DNA from: Nemertoderma westbladi
Lineage: Eukaryota > Xenacoelomorpha > Nemertodermatida > Nemertodermatidae
DNA: 53,590 bases
Direction: 5' to 3'
NCBI GenBank assembly: GCA_032718475.1
Contig: JAUCBJ010007859.1
Span: 1-53,590, forward strand
Shown here piece by piece: positions 1 through 12,300 of this stretch. Under the pieces are notes generated by a model. The model made no database searches. It had not been told where the DNA came from and saw only the letters and a program-made list of their open reading frames with translations. How positions within the stretch are numbered: position 1 is the stretch's first letter; each line of letters begins with the position of its first letter. The position numbers and the translations under genes were made by a program.

Positions 1-241
1 TACCAAGTAATTAAAACAATTTCATACATAATTACTGTACAACCTACCTATAGTGCTTATCATTGATAATGATTTTAATATAAATCGAAATATATTTGCC
101 TATTGAGCTCCGAATATTAAAAACATTTCTATTATTTAATTTCTAACATATTTGTATTTATCCGATACCATTAATAATGTGTACATAAATATAAAATAAA
201 ATAAAACAAATAAAATAATATGGTTATGGAGTCCCTGATGT
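1..241. other. AT-rich flank, no gene
   Basis: The stretch is AT-rich and shows no codon structure on either strand. It lies just 3' (in minus-strand sense) of the LTR-retrotransposon pol remnant. It could therefore hold that element's 3' non-coding end or LTR, but no second LTR copy is in the window to prove this. Confidence 0.4.
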
Positions 242-1060
242 TTATTGGATTAGGGAGGTGGTCGTAGGAAGAGTCCCTTGTTTACTGTAGTTACCGAATA
301 ATTCTCGGTCTCGTTCCAATAAACATAGGCGACCAACCGAGCGGTTAGTTTCAAAAACAATTCCTGGTTTTTTGTAGTTACGTCGCATGACTATGAGTTC
401 CACCAATCTCACTAAACCATCATCGGATATGTGGGTCTCGATGATACGACCTTTCTGCCACCTCTTATGGGGAAGATCTGATTCCACTATGAGGATATTT
501 TCTTGCTGCGCAAACCACTTTGTTCGAAGCTGCAGTGTAGGAAGTAATATTTTTCGAAATGGTCAGTGAAACTACAGGATAATAACTGCATAAGTTTCCA
601 AGTTTGTCGGCAGTATTCGTCTTCATCTGTTATTTCCGACTGAGGGAGCATGGCTACAGGTTTCTTCAGTAGGAAATGAGCGGGTGTTAGCGCTCTAGGT
701 AGTCTGAACTCGATAAGACTGGCAGTCTCTCGTTGAGATAGGCGGCTATTTCCTCCATTAACGTTCGCAAAAGTTCGTCGGTGAGATACGCGCCTCACGG
801 CACTACGATGTGAAATGCACTCTTCACGCTACGTATGAGTCTCTCCCAACTTCATCCCCACCAAGGGACATCGGTGGTGTTGAAGGTCCAGCTAGATGCT
901 GTTACTCTCAGCTGATCATCCACCCGTCTTTGGTTCCAATCGTTTACTTAAGCTTTGATCTCGTTGTTGGCTCCGATGAAATAGGTACCTTTGTCAGATC
1001 TCATAGTATTGCTAGTCCCAAAACGAGCGATTTGTGTGAAATATCAGTATGAAACTGTTG
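242..1060 (-). pseudogene. BEL/Pao-like integrase and pol C-terminal domain, broken
   Basis: Read on the minus strand, positions 1054-800 carry an integrase core resembling BEL/Pao elements. A 'SDKGTYFIGANNEIK' block holds the second catalytic Asp, and a 'SWERLIRSVK' block holds the Glu. Positions 798-487 and 487-242 continue with the 'LTPAHFLL' region and then the basic C-terminal domain typical of this superfamily ('KRWQKGRI', 'DGLVR', ending 'LCLLER'). Several in-frame stops (for example after 'NNEIK' and in the block before 'SWER') and frame changes near 690 and 487 show it is dead. An active integrase would insert the element cDNA into chromosomes. The family call comes from motif order and spacing recognised by eye; an alignment would settle it. 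Confidence 0.7.
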
Positions 1061-1065
1061 GTAGA

Positions 1066-3165
1066 TCAAAAAGGTGATGGTGCGTTATGAACTACGCGCT
1101 TCACTTCCGAGTTCAACCTCGTCAAATCGACTGTCATGCGTATGCCTCCTGAGGGTTTGGGCACAATGACGCAGGGGTGACACCATTCTGTTGATCTGTC
1201 ACCTATACGCTCAATTATTCCGGTTTTTTCCATATTTGCTAACTCTTCTTTCACTTGTTCACGGTATGCGTACGGAACAGGGCGAGCCGCATACGTAATA
1301 AACGGTGTAGCATTATCTTTCAACTCAATTATCATCTTCTCACTATTCATAGGTTTCAATTCGTCCGATGACGCAAAAACATCTTTGTATTCATTGATAA
1401 ACTTTTGTTTCAACTTATCCATATCAGTGAGGTCGTCTCGAACATTTGAAATTTTGCTAATAATACAATTATTTGAGTTTATTGGTTCTGGAAAGTTTTG
1501 GTGCACGATATTGAGGTTTTTACATGCGTTAAATGAAAGATATACCTCATCCTTTGGTACATCGGAGCAGAATATTACCCGCTCCGTACATTCATTTATA
1601 CCTATTTTTAGTTTCATATCAAAAGATCCTAAACTTGATAGTTTATTTCCATTAACAGATTGAAGATTTTCCTTCATTATTGACAATTTATTTGTCCTTA
1701 TACCAAGTTTCCTTAAGATTTGGGCTCCAGCAACAGTAGCCTGTGCACCTGTATCAGCAACTGTTTTAATACAACCTAGGTGGCTGTTTCCGGTTGTATA
1801 GAAATCAATTGAGATCGTTGGTTTCTCTAATTCATCTCGAATTGGTGCAATGTTTAGTTTAATCACGCCAGTTTGTTTTACTGGACCTTTATGATTGTTG
1901 TATTTTGGTGTCCTACATTTCTTGGCAAGATGACCAGTTCTATGGCATTTATTACATGTCCTTCCACGAGCTTTGCATGGTTTTCCCTCCTCATGGGGCC
2001 ATGGTTCAGCACAACGAAAGCAGTCATTATTGCTCGAATTTTCTGATCCTGAATTATCTCGCCTCGGTGTTTTTGATCGCCATGCAGATCGGTTTCTATC
2101 TGATTTGTAACGAGTTTTATTGCGAGCTCGACCTCGAGTGTTCGCATTTATTGTTTCACTACATTGCGATTTGAACCGCTTGTCGTCTTTTTGAGCAAGT
2201 TCGCGGTTTCTACAGAGAGTTACAGTTTCTTGTAGATTCAATGTCGGTTTCTTAGCCAACAATTCTTGCCGGACCTCATCATCCGTTATACCGCATGTAA
2301 TGAAGGTTGTCAGCCAGTCATCTTCAGACATAGAAGCTAATCCAGCATCCTCAGCTAGCTCACGAAGACGGACGTAAAAATCGTCGAAACTTTCCTTATC
2401 GGATTGTTCACGTCGAACGAGTTTATAACGATCGACTGCGATATTCTGCTGATTTCGTAGATATAGTCGAATTTCCTCCAACACCTCATCGATGTTGAGC
2501 GTTGTATCCTGCTGTATTCCCATCGCATGTTCTACGCGTCGCAGGAAGTTTGGGGAACAATACGACCAAAGAGTAGCGACCTGGTCGCTTCGAGATCGAT
2601 CACCTAATTTCGTAACGTGGCAGTAGTTTATCCACGTTGTCTTCCATTTTTTAAACTCTCCGAATGTGATTTCATCTTCAATTTGGTTTGGAGGTCTCAC
2701 AGTCAGTTTTGTCCCCATCACATCGGTGCGGTTTCCGGTTGCAGTTGTGCGTCGTATTCCTTCCTCATCCCGTCTCCTGGGATTGGAGTCTGGTGGGTGT
2801 TCTCCACTGCGTATCACATTGAGAAATTCACTCATTTGTTCCCGCTGGTGTTCGAATATTCGTTCCATAAAATTTATCATCCCCCGACTGTCGGGTTCGG
2901 TGATAGCGGTTTCGTCGTATTCTCCACCAGTTTCCCCATATTCTTCCTCTGCGTCCTCCTCTGTAGGTGGATTGTTGGTAGGGTTCTTTTTAGCCGCTTT
3001 ATTGTGGCTACGAATCTTCCGGCGCATTTCTTTAGTCGCCGTTCTTTCGTCGTATGTTAAACCGAGAATATCCAATATTTTTTTTAGTTTTACTCGATCG
3101 ATGTCCTCGATGTCATCGTCGGAAAGCAGTAGTATTTCGGAACGGGTTTCAACGAACTGCGCCAT
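1066..3165 (-). pseudogene. Ty3/gypsy-like gag-protease-RT polyprotein fragment
   Basis: This 699-codon minus-strand frame starts at an ATG at 3165-3163. The first ~370 residues are Gag-like: acidic and charged, with an α-helical capsid-like segment. Residues ~381-416 hold two cysteine clusters; the second is a classic CCHC zinc knuckle (CNKCHRTGHLAKKC) for RNA packaging. Near residue 471 the motif 'VADTGA' is an aspartic protease active site. From ~610 the fingers of a reverse transcriptase begin ('GIIERIG', 'VIVPKPSGGIRMTVDLTRLN'), a Ty3/gypsy signature. The frame stops at 1066 before the RT palm, so the catalytic YxDD motif, RNase H and the element's own integrase are missing. The next coding sequence on this strand is BEL/Pao-like rather than gypsy-like. 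Gag and protease look intact, but the element cannot be autonomous. Confidence 0.8.
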
Positions 3166-3380
3166 GTTATGTTATATGAATATATGGAAATCTATATAAA
3201 CATTACGACATTATAATATTATTATTAGAACTTCATTATGTAGGTTAGCAACACATGCATACCGGCACCACAGTACTAAAGCACTATGACAGTATCAGAC
3301 ATATTGGTAGGCCTAGCCTAAACAACAATATAGATATGTAACAATAGCGGTACCGGTAAAGATATATATCAGATATATAA

Positions 3381-6300
3381 CATAAACCTTTCCATTACCG
3401 TTACGTTAAGTTTCCATAAACCTTTCCGTTACCGTTACATTAAGTTTCCGTAAACCTTTCCGTTACCGTTACGTTACCTTTCCGTAAACCTTTCCGTTAC
3501 CGTTACGTTACCGTTACGTTACCTTTCCGTAAACCTTTCCGTTACCGTTACGTTACGTTACCTTTCCGTAAACCTTTCCGTTACCGTTACGTTACCATTA
3601 CCGTAAACCTTTCCGTTACCGTTACGTTACCTTTCCGTAAACCTTTCCGTTACCATTACATTACCTTTCCGTAAACCTTTCCGTTACCGTTACGTTACCT
3701 TTCCGTAAACCTTTCCGTTGCCGTTACGTTACGTTACCTTTCCGTAAACCTTTCCGTTACCGTTACGTTACCTTTCCGTAAACCTTTCCATTACCGTTAC
3801 GTTACCTTTCCGTAAACCTTACCATTACATTACGTTACCTTTCCGTTACTGTTACCGTAAACCTTTCCGTTACCATTACATTACCTTTCCGTAAACCTTT
3901 CCGTTACCGTTACGTTACCTTTCCATAAACCTTTCCGTTACCGTTACGTTAACTTTCCGTAAACCTTTCCATTACCGTTATGTTACGTTACCTTTCCGTT
4001 ACTGTTACCGTAAACCTTTCCGTTACTGTTACGTTACCTTTCCGTAAACCTTTCCGTTACTGTTACGTTACCTTTCCGTTACCGTTACGTTACCTTTCCG
4101 TAAACCTTTCCGTTACCGTTACGTTACCTTTCCGTAAACCTTTCCGTTACCGTTACGTTAGGTTACCTTTCCGTAAACCTTTCCGTTACCGTTACGTTAC
4201 CTTTCCGTAAACCTTTCCCTTACCGTTACGTTAACTTTCCGTAAACCTTTCCGTTACCATTACGTTACCTTTCCGTAAACCTTTCCGTTGCCGTTACGTT
4301 ACGTTACCTTTCCGTAAACCTTTCCGTTACCGTTACGTTACCTTTCCGTAAACCTTTCCCTTACCATTACGTTAACTTTCCGTAAACCTTTCCGTTACCA
4401 TTACGTTACCTTTCCGTAAACCTTTCCGTTACCGTTACGTTACGTTACCTTTCCGTAAACCTTTCCGTTACCGTTACGTTACCTTTCCGTAAACCTTTCC
4501 GTTACCGTTACGTTACCTTTCCATAAACCTTTCCGTTACCATTACGTTACGTTATGTTACCTTTCCGTAAACCTTTCCGTTACCGTTACGTTACCTTTCC
4601 GTAAACCTTTCCGTTACCGTTACGTCACCTTTCCGTAAACCTTTCTGTTACCGTTACATTACGTTACCTTTCCGTAAACCTTTCCGTTACCGTTACGTTA
4701 CCTTTCCGTTACCGTTACGTTACGTTACCCTTCCGTTACAGTTACGTTACCTTTCCGTAAACCTTTCCATTACCGTTACGTTACCTTTCCGTAAACCTTT
4801 CCGTTGCCGTTACGTTACGTTACCTTTCCGTAAACCTTTCCATTACCGTTACGTTACGTTATGTTACCTTTCCGTAAACCTTTCCGTTACGTTACCTTTC
4901 TGTAAACCTTTCCATTGCCGTTACGTTACCTTTCCGTAAACCTTTCCCTTACCGTTACGTTAACTTTCCGTAAACCTTTCCGTTACCGTTACATTACCTT
5001 TCAGTAAACCTTTCCGTTACCGTTACGTTACGTTACCTTTCCGTTACCTTTCCGTAAACCTTTCCATTACCGATACGTTACCTTTCAGTAAACCTTTCCG
5101 TTACCGTTACGTTACGTTACCTTTCCATTACAGTTACGTTACCTTTCCGTAAACCTTTCCGTTACCATTAGGTTACCTTTCCGTAAACCTTTCCGTTGCC
5201 GTTACGTTACATTACCTTTCCGTAAACCTTTCCGTTACCGTTACGTTACCTTTCCGTAAACCTTTCCCTTACCGTTACGTTACCTTTCCGTAAACCTTTC
5301 CGTTACCGTTACGTTACCTTTCCGTTACCTTTCCGTAAACCTTTCCGTTACCGATACGTTACCTTTCAGTAAACCTTTCCGTTACCGTTACGTTACGTTA
5401 CCTTTCCATTACAGTTACGTTACCTTTCCGTAAACCTTTCCGTTACCGTTACGTTACCTTTCCGTAAACCTTTCCATTGCCGTTACGTTACGTTATCTTT
5501 CCGTAAACCTTTCCGTTACCGTTACGTTACCTTTCCGTAACCTTTCCGTTGCCATTACGTTACATTACCTTTCCGTAAACCTTTCCATTACCGTTACGTT
5601 ACCTTTCCGTAAACCTTTCCCTTACCGTTACGTTACCTTTCCGTAAACCTTTCCGTTACTGTTACGTTACCTTTCCGTTACCGTTACGTTACCTTTCCGT
5701 AAACCTTTCCGTTGCCGTTACGTTACCTTTCCATAAACCTTTCCGTTGCCATTACATTACCTTTCCGTTACCGTTACGTTACCTTTCCGTAAACCTTTCC
5801 GTTGCCGTTACGTTACCTTTCCGTAAACCTTTCCCTTACCGTTACGTTAACTTTCCGTAAACCTTTCCGTTACCGTTACGTTACCTTTCCGTTAACCTTT
5901 CCGTAACCGTTACGTTACCTTTCCGTTACCGTTACGTTACCTTTCCGTAAACCTTTCCGTTACCATTACGTTACGTTACCTTTCCATTACCGTTACGTTA
6001 CCTTTCCGTTACCGTTACGTCACCTTTCCGTAAACCTTTCCGTTACCGTTACGTTACGTTACCTTTCCGTAAACCTTTCCGTTACCGTTCCGTTACCTTT
6101 CCGTAAACCTTTCCATTACCGTTACGTTACGTTACCTTTCCGTAAACCTTTCCGTTACTGTTACGTTACCTTTCCGTAAACCTTTCCGTTACCGTTACGT
6201 TACGTTACCTTTCCGTAAACCTTTCCGTTACCGTTACGTTACCTTTCCGTAAACCTTTCCGTTACCGTTACGTTACCTTTCCGTAAACCTTTCCGTTACC

Positions 6301-9300
6301 GTTACGTTAGGTTACCTTTCCGTAAACCTTTCCGTTACCGTTACGTTACCTTTCCGTAAACCTTTCCCTTACCGTTACGTTAACTTTCCGTAAACCTTTC
6401 CGTTACCATTATGTTACCTTTCCGTAAACCTTTCCGTTGCCGTTACGTTACGTTACCTTTCCGTAAACCTTTCCATTACCGTTACGTTACCTTTCCGTAA
6501 ACCTTTCCCTTACCGTTACGTTAACTTTCCGTAAACCTTTCCGTTACCATTACGTTACCTTTCCGTAAACCTTTCCGTTACCGTTACGTTACGTTACCTT
6601 TCCGTAAACCTTTCCATTACCGTTACGTTACCTTTCCGTAAACCTTTCCGTTACCGTTACGTTACCTTTCCGTAAACCTTTCCGTTACCATTACGTTACG
6701 TTACCTTTCCGTAAACCTTTCCGTTACCATTACGTTACCTTTCCGTAAACCTTTCCCTTACCGTTACGTTAACTTTCCGTAAACCTTTCCGTTACTGTTA
6801 CGTTACCTTTCCGTAAACCTTTCCGTTACCGTTATGTTACCTTTCCGTAAACCTTTCCCTTACTGTTACGTTAACTTTCCGTAAACCTTTCCGTTACCGT
6901 TACGTTACGTTATGTTACCTTTCCGTAAACCTTTCCGTTACCGTTACGTTACCTTTCCGTAAACCTTTCCGTTACCGTTACGTTACCTTTCCGTTACCGT
7001 TACGTTACCTTTCCGTAAACCTTTCCGTTACCGTTACGTTACGTTACCGTTACGTTAACTTTCCGTAAACCTTTCCGTTACCGTTACGTTACGTTATGTT
7101 ACCTTTCCGTAAACCTTTCCGTTACTGTTACGTTACCTTTCTGTAAACCTTTCCGTTACCGTTACGTCACCTTTCCGTTACCGTTACGTTACGTTACCTT
7201 TCCGTAAACCTTTCCGTTACCATTACGTTACCTTTCCGTTACCGTTACGTTACGTTACCCTTCCGTTACAGTTACGTTACCTTTCCGTAAACCTTTCCGT
7301 TACCGTTACGTTACCTTTCCGTAAACCTTTCCTTTGCCGTTACGTTACGTTACCTTTCCGTAAACCTTTCCGTTACCGTTACGTTACGTTATGTTACCTT
7401 TCCGTAAACCTTTCCGTTGCCGTTACGTTACCTTTCCATAAACCTTTCCATTGCCATTACGTTACCTTTCAGTAAACCTTTCCCTTACCGTTATGTTAAC
7501 TTTCCGTAAACCTTTCCGTTGCCGTTACGTTATGTTACCTTTCCGTAAACCTTTCCGTTACCGTTACGTTACCGTTACCATAAACCTTTCCGTTACCGTT
7601 ACGTTACCTTTCAGTAAACCTTTCCCTTACCGTTACGTTAACTTTCCGTAAACCTTACCGTTACCGTTACGTTACGTTATGTTACCTTTCCGTAAACCTT
7701 TCCGTTACCGTTACGTTACCTTTCCGTAAACCTTTCCCTTACCGTTACGTTACCGTTACCATAAACCTTTCCGTTACCGTTACGTTACCTTTCCGTAAAC
7801 CTTTCCGTTTCCATTGCCGTTACGTTACCTTTCCGTAAACCTTTCCCTTACCGTTACGGTAACTTTCCGTAAACCTTTCCGTTACTGTTACGTTACCTTT
7901 CCGTAAACCTTTCCGTTACCGTTACGTTACCGTTACCATAAATCTGTCCATTACCATTACGTTACCTTTCCGTAAACCTTTCCGTTACCGTTACGTTATG
8001 TTACCTTTCCGTAAACCTTTCCGTTACCGTTACGTTACCTTTCCGTAAACCTTTCCCTTACCATTACGTTACCTTTCGGTAAACCTTTCCGTTACCGTTA
8101 CGTTACCTTTCCGTAAACCTTTCCCTTACCGTTACGTTAACTTTCCGTAAACCTTTCGTTACCATTACGTTACGTTATGTTACCTTTCCGTAAACCTTTC
8201 CGTTACTGTTACGTTACCTTTCCGTAAACCTTTCCGTTACCGTTACGTTACCTTTCCGTAAACCTTTCCCTTACCGTTACGTTAACTTTCCGTAAACCTT
8301 TCCGTTACCGTTACGTTACGTTATGTTACCTTTCCGTAAACCTTTCCGTTACCGTTACGTTACCTTTCTGTAAACCTTTCCGTTACCGTTACGTTACCTT
8401 TCCGTTACCGTTACGTTACCTTTCCGCAAACCTTTCCGTTACCGTTACGTTACGTTACCTTTCCATTACCGTTACGTTAACTCTCCGTAAACCTTTCCGT
8501 TACCGTTACGTTACGTTATGTTACCTTTCCGTAAACCTTTCCGTTACCGTTACGTTACCTTTCCGTAAACCTTTCCGTTACCGTTACGTCACCTTTCCGT
8601 AAACCTTTCCGTTACCGTTACGTTACGTTACCTTTCCGTAAACCTTTCCGTTACCATTACGTTACCTTTCCGTTACCGTTACGTTACGTTACCCTTCCGT
8701 TACAGTTACGTTACCTTTCCGTAAACCTTTCCATTACCGTTACATTACCTTTCCGTAAACCTTTCCGTTGCCGTTACGTTACGTTACCTTTCCGTAAACC
8801 TTTCCATTACCGTTACGTTACGTTATGTTACCTTTCCGTAAACCTTTCCGTTACGTTACCTTTCTGTAAACCTTTCCATTGCCATTACGTTACCTTTCAG
8901 TAAACCTTTCCCTTACCGTTACGTTAACTTTCCGTAAACCTTTCCGTTGCCGTTACGTTACGTTACCTTTCCGTAAACCTTTCCGTTACCGTTACGTTAC
9001 CGTTACCATAAACCTTTCCGTTACCGTTACGTTACCTTTCAGTAAACCTTTCCCTTACCGTTACGTTAACTTTCCGTAAACCTTACCGTTACCGTTACGT
9101 TACGTTATGTTACCTTTCCGTAAACCTTTCCGTTACCGTTACGTTACCTTTCCGTAAACCTTTCCCTTACCATTACGTTACCGTTACCATAAACCTTTCC
9201 GTTACCGTTACGTTACCTTTCAGTAAACCTTTCCGTTTCCGTTGCCGTTACGTTACCTTTCCGTAAACCTTTCCCTTACCGTTACGTTAACTTTCCGTAA

Positions 9301-12300
9301 ACCTTTCCATTACTGTTACGTTACCTTTCCGTAAACCTTTCCGTTACCGTTACGTTACCGTTACAATAAACCTTTCCGTTACCGTTACGTTACCTTTCCG
9401 TAAACCTTTCCGTTACGTTACGTTATGTTACCTTTCCGTAAACCTTTCCGTTACCGTTACATTACCTTTCCGTAAACCTTTCCGTTACCGTTACGTTATG
9501 TTACCTTTCCGTAAACCTTTCCGTTACGTTACGTTACCTTTCCGTAAACCTTTCCCTTACCGTTACGTTAACTTTCCGTAAACCTTTCCGTTACTGTTAC
9601 GTTACCTTTCCGTAAACCTTTCCGTTACCGTTACGTTACCGTTACCATAAACCTTTCCGTTACCGTTACGTTACCTTTCCGTAAACCTTTCCGTTACCGT
9701 TACGTTATGTTACCTTTCCGTAAACCTTTCCCTTACCGTTACGTTACCTTTCTGTTACCGTTACGTTACCTTTCCGTAAACCTTTCCGTTACCGTTACGT
9801 TACCTTTCCGTTACCGTTACGTTACCTTTCCATTACCGTTACGTTACCTTTCCGTAAACCTTTCCCTTACCGTTACGTTACCTTTCCGTAAACCTTTCCA
9901 TTACCGTTACGTTACCTTTCCGTAAACCTTTCCGTTACCATTACGTTACCTTTCCGTAAACCTTTCCGTTACCGTTACGTTACGTTACCTTTCCGTAAAC
10001 CTTTCCGTTACCGTTACGTTACCTTTCCGTAAACCTTTCCCTTACCGTTACGTTAACTTTCCGTTACCGTTACGTTACCTTTCCGTAAACCTTTCCGTTA
10101 CCATTACGTTACTTTTCCGTTAGCGTTACGTTACCTTTCCGTAAACCTTTCCGTTACCATTACCTTACCTTTCCGTTACCGTTACGTTACCTTTCCGTAA
10201 ACCTTTCCCTTACCGTTACGTTACCTTTCCGTTACCGTTACGTTACGTTACCTTTCCGTTACAGTTACGTTACCTTTCCGTTACAGTTACGTTACCTTTC
10301 CGTAAACCTTTCCCTTACCGTTACGTTACCTTTCCGTAAACCTTTCCGTTGCCGTTACGTTACCGTTACTTTACCTTTCCGTTACCGTTACGTTACCTTT
10401 CCGTTACCGTTACGTTACCTTTCCGTAAACCTTTCCCTTACCGTTACGTTACCTTTCCGTAAACCTTTCCCTTACCGTTACGTTACCTTTCCGTAAACCT
10501 TTCCGTTGCCGTTACGTTACCTTTCCGTAAACTTTCCGTAAACGTTTCCCTTACCGTTACGTTACCTTTCCGTAAACCTTTCCCTTACCGTTACGTTACC
10601 TTTCCGTAAACCTTTCCCTTACTGTTACGTTAACTTTCCGTAAACCTTTCCGTTACCGTTACGTTACGTTATGTTACCTTTCCGTAAACCTTTCCCTTAC
10701 CGTTACGTTACCTTTCCGTAAACCTTTCCATTACCGTTACGTTACCTTTCCGTAAACCTTTCCGTTACCATTACGTTACCTTTCCGTAAACCTTTCCGTT
10801 ACCGTTACGTTACGTTACCTTTCCGTAAACCTTTCCGTTATTGTTACGTTACCTTTCCGTAAACCTTTCCGTTACCGTTACGTTACCTTTCCGTAAACCT
10901 TTCCGTAAACCTTTCCATAAACCTTTCCGTAAACCTTTCCGTTACCGTTACGTTACCTTTCCGTAAACCTTTCCGTTACCGTTACGTTACCTTTCCGTAA
11001 ACCTTTCCATTGCCGTTATGTTACATTACCTTTCCGTAAACCTTTCCGTTACCGTTACGTTACCTTTCCGTAAACCTTTCCCTTACCGTTACGTTACCTT
11101 TCCGTAAACCTTTCCGTTACCGTTACGTTACCTTTCCGTAAACCTTTCCCTTACCGTTACGTTACCTTTCCGTAAACCTTTCCGTTACCGTTACGTTACC
11201 TTTCCGTAAACCTTTCCGTTACTGTTACGTTACCTTTCTGTAAACCTTTCCGTTACCGTTACGTTACCTTTCCGTAAACCTTTCCGTTGCTGTTACGTTA
11301 CCTTTCCATAAACCTTTCCGTTACTGTTATGTTACATTACCTTTCCGTAAACCTTTCCGTTACCGTTACGTTACCTTTCCGTAAACCTTTCCCTTACCGT
11401 TACGTTACCTTTCCGTAAACCTTTCCGTTACCGTTACGTTACCTTTCCGTAAACCTTTCCGTTACCGTTACGTTACCTTTCCGTAAACCTTTCCGTTACT
11501 GTTACGTTACCTTTCCGTAAACCTTTCCGTTACCGTTACGTTACCTTTCCGTAAACCTTTCCGTTGCTGTTACGTTACCTTTCCATAAACCTTTCCCTTA
11601 CTGTTACGTTACCTTTCCGTTACCGTTACGTTACCTTTCCGTAAACCTTTCCCTTACCATTACGTTACCTTTCCGTTACCGTTACGTTACCTTTCTGTAA
11701 ACCTTTCTGTTACCGTTACGTTACCTTTCCGTAAACCTTTCCGTTACCATTACGTTACCTTTCCGTAAACCTTTCCCTTACCATTACGTTACCTTTCCGT
11801 AAACCTTTCCCTTACCGTTACGTTACCTTTCCGTAAACCTTTCCGTTACCGTTATGTTACCTTTCCGTAAACCTTTCCGTTACTGTTACGTTACCTTTCT
11901 GTAAACCTTTCCGTTACCGTTATGTTACCTTTCCGTAAACCTTTCCATTGCCGTTACATTACATTACCTTTCCGTAAACCTTTCCGTTACCGTTACGTTA
12001 CCTTTCCGTAAACCTTTCCCTTACCGTTACGTTACCTTTCCGTAAACCTTTCCGTTACCGTTATGTTACCTTTCCGTAAACCTTTCCGTTACTGTTACGT
12101 TACCTTTCTGTAAACCTTTCCGTTACCGTTATGTTACCTTTCCGTAAACCTTTCCATTGCCGTTACGTTACATTACCTTTCCGTAAACCTTTCCGTTACC
12201 GTTACGTTACCTTTCCGTAAACCTTTCCCTTACCGTTACGTTACCTTTCCGTTACCGTTACATTACCTTTCTGTTGCCGTTACGTTACCTTTCCGTAAAC

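Noticed and set aside
3261-3270. Primer-binding site (ACCGGCACCA on plus) for the LTR element
   Set aside because: It resembles the complement of a tRNA 3' end and lies ~100 bp before gag, but no LTR end or second LTR can be shown next to it.
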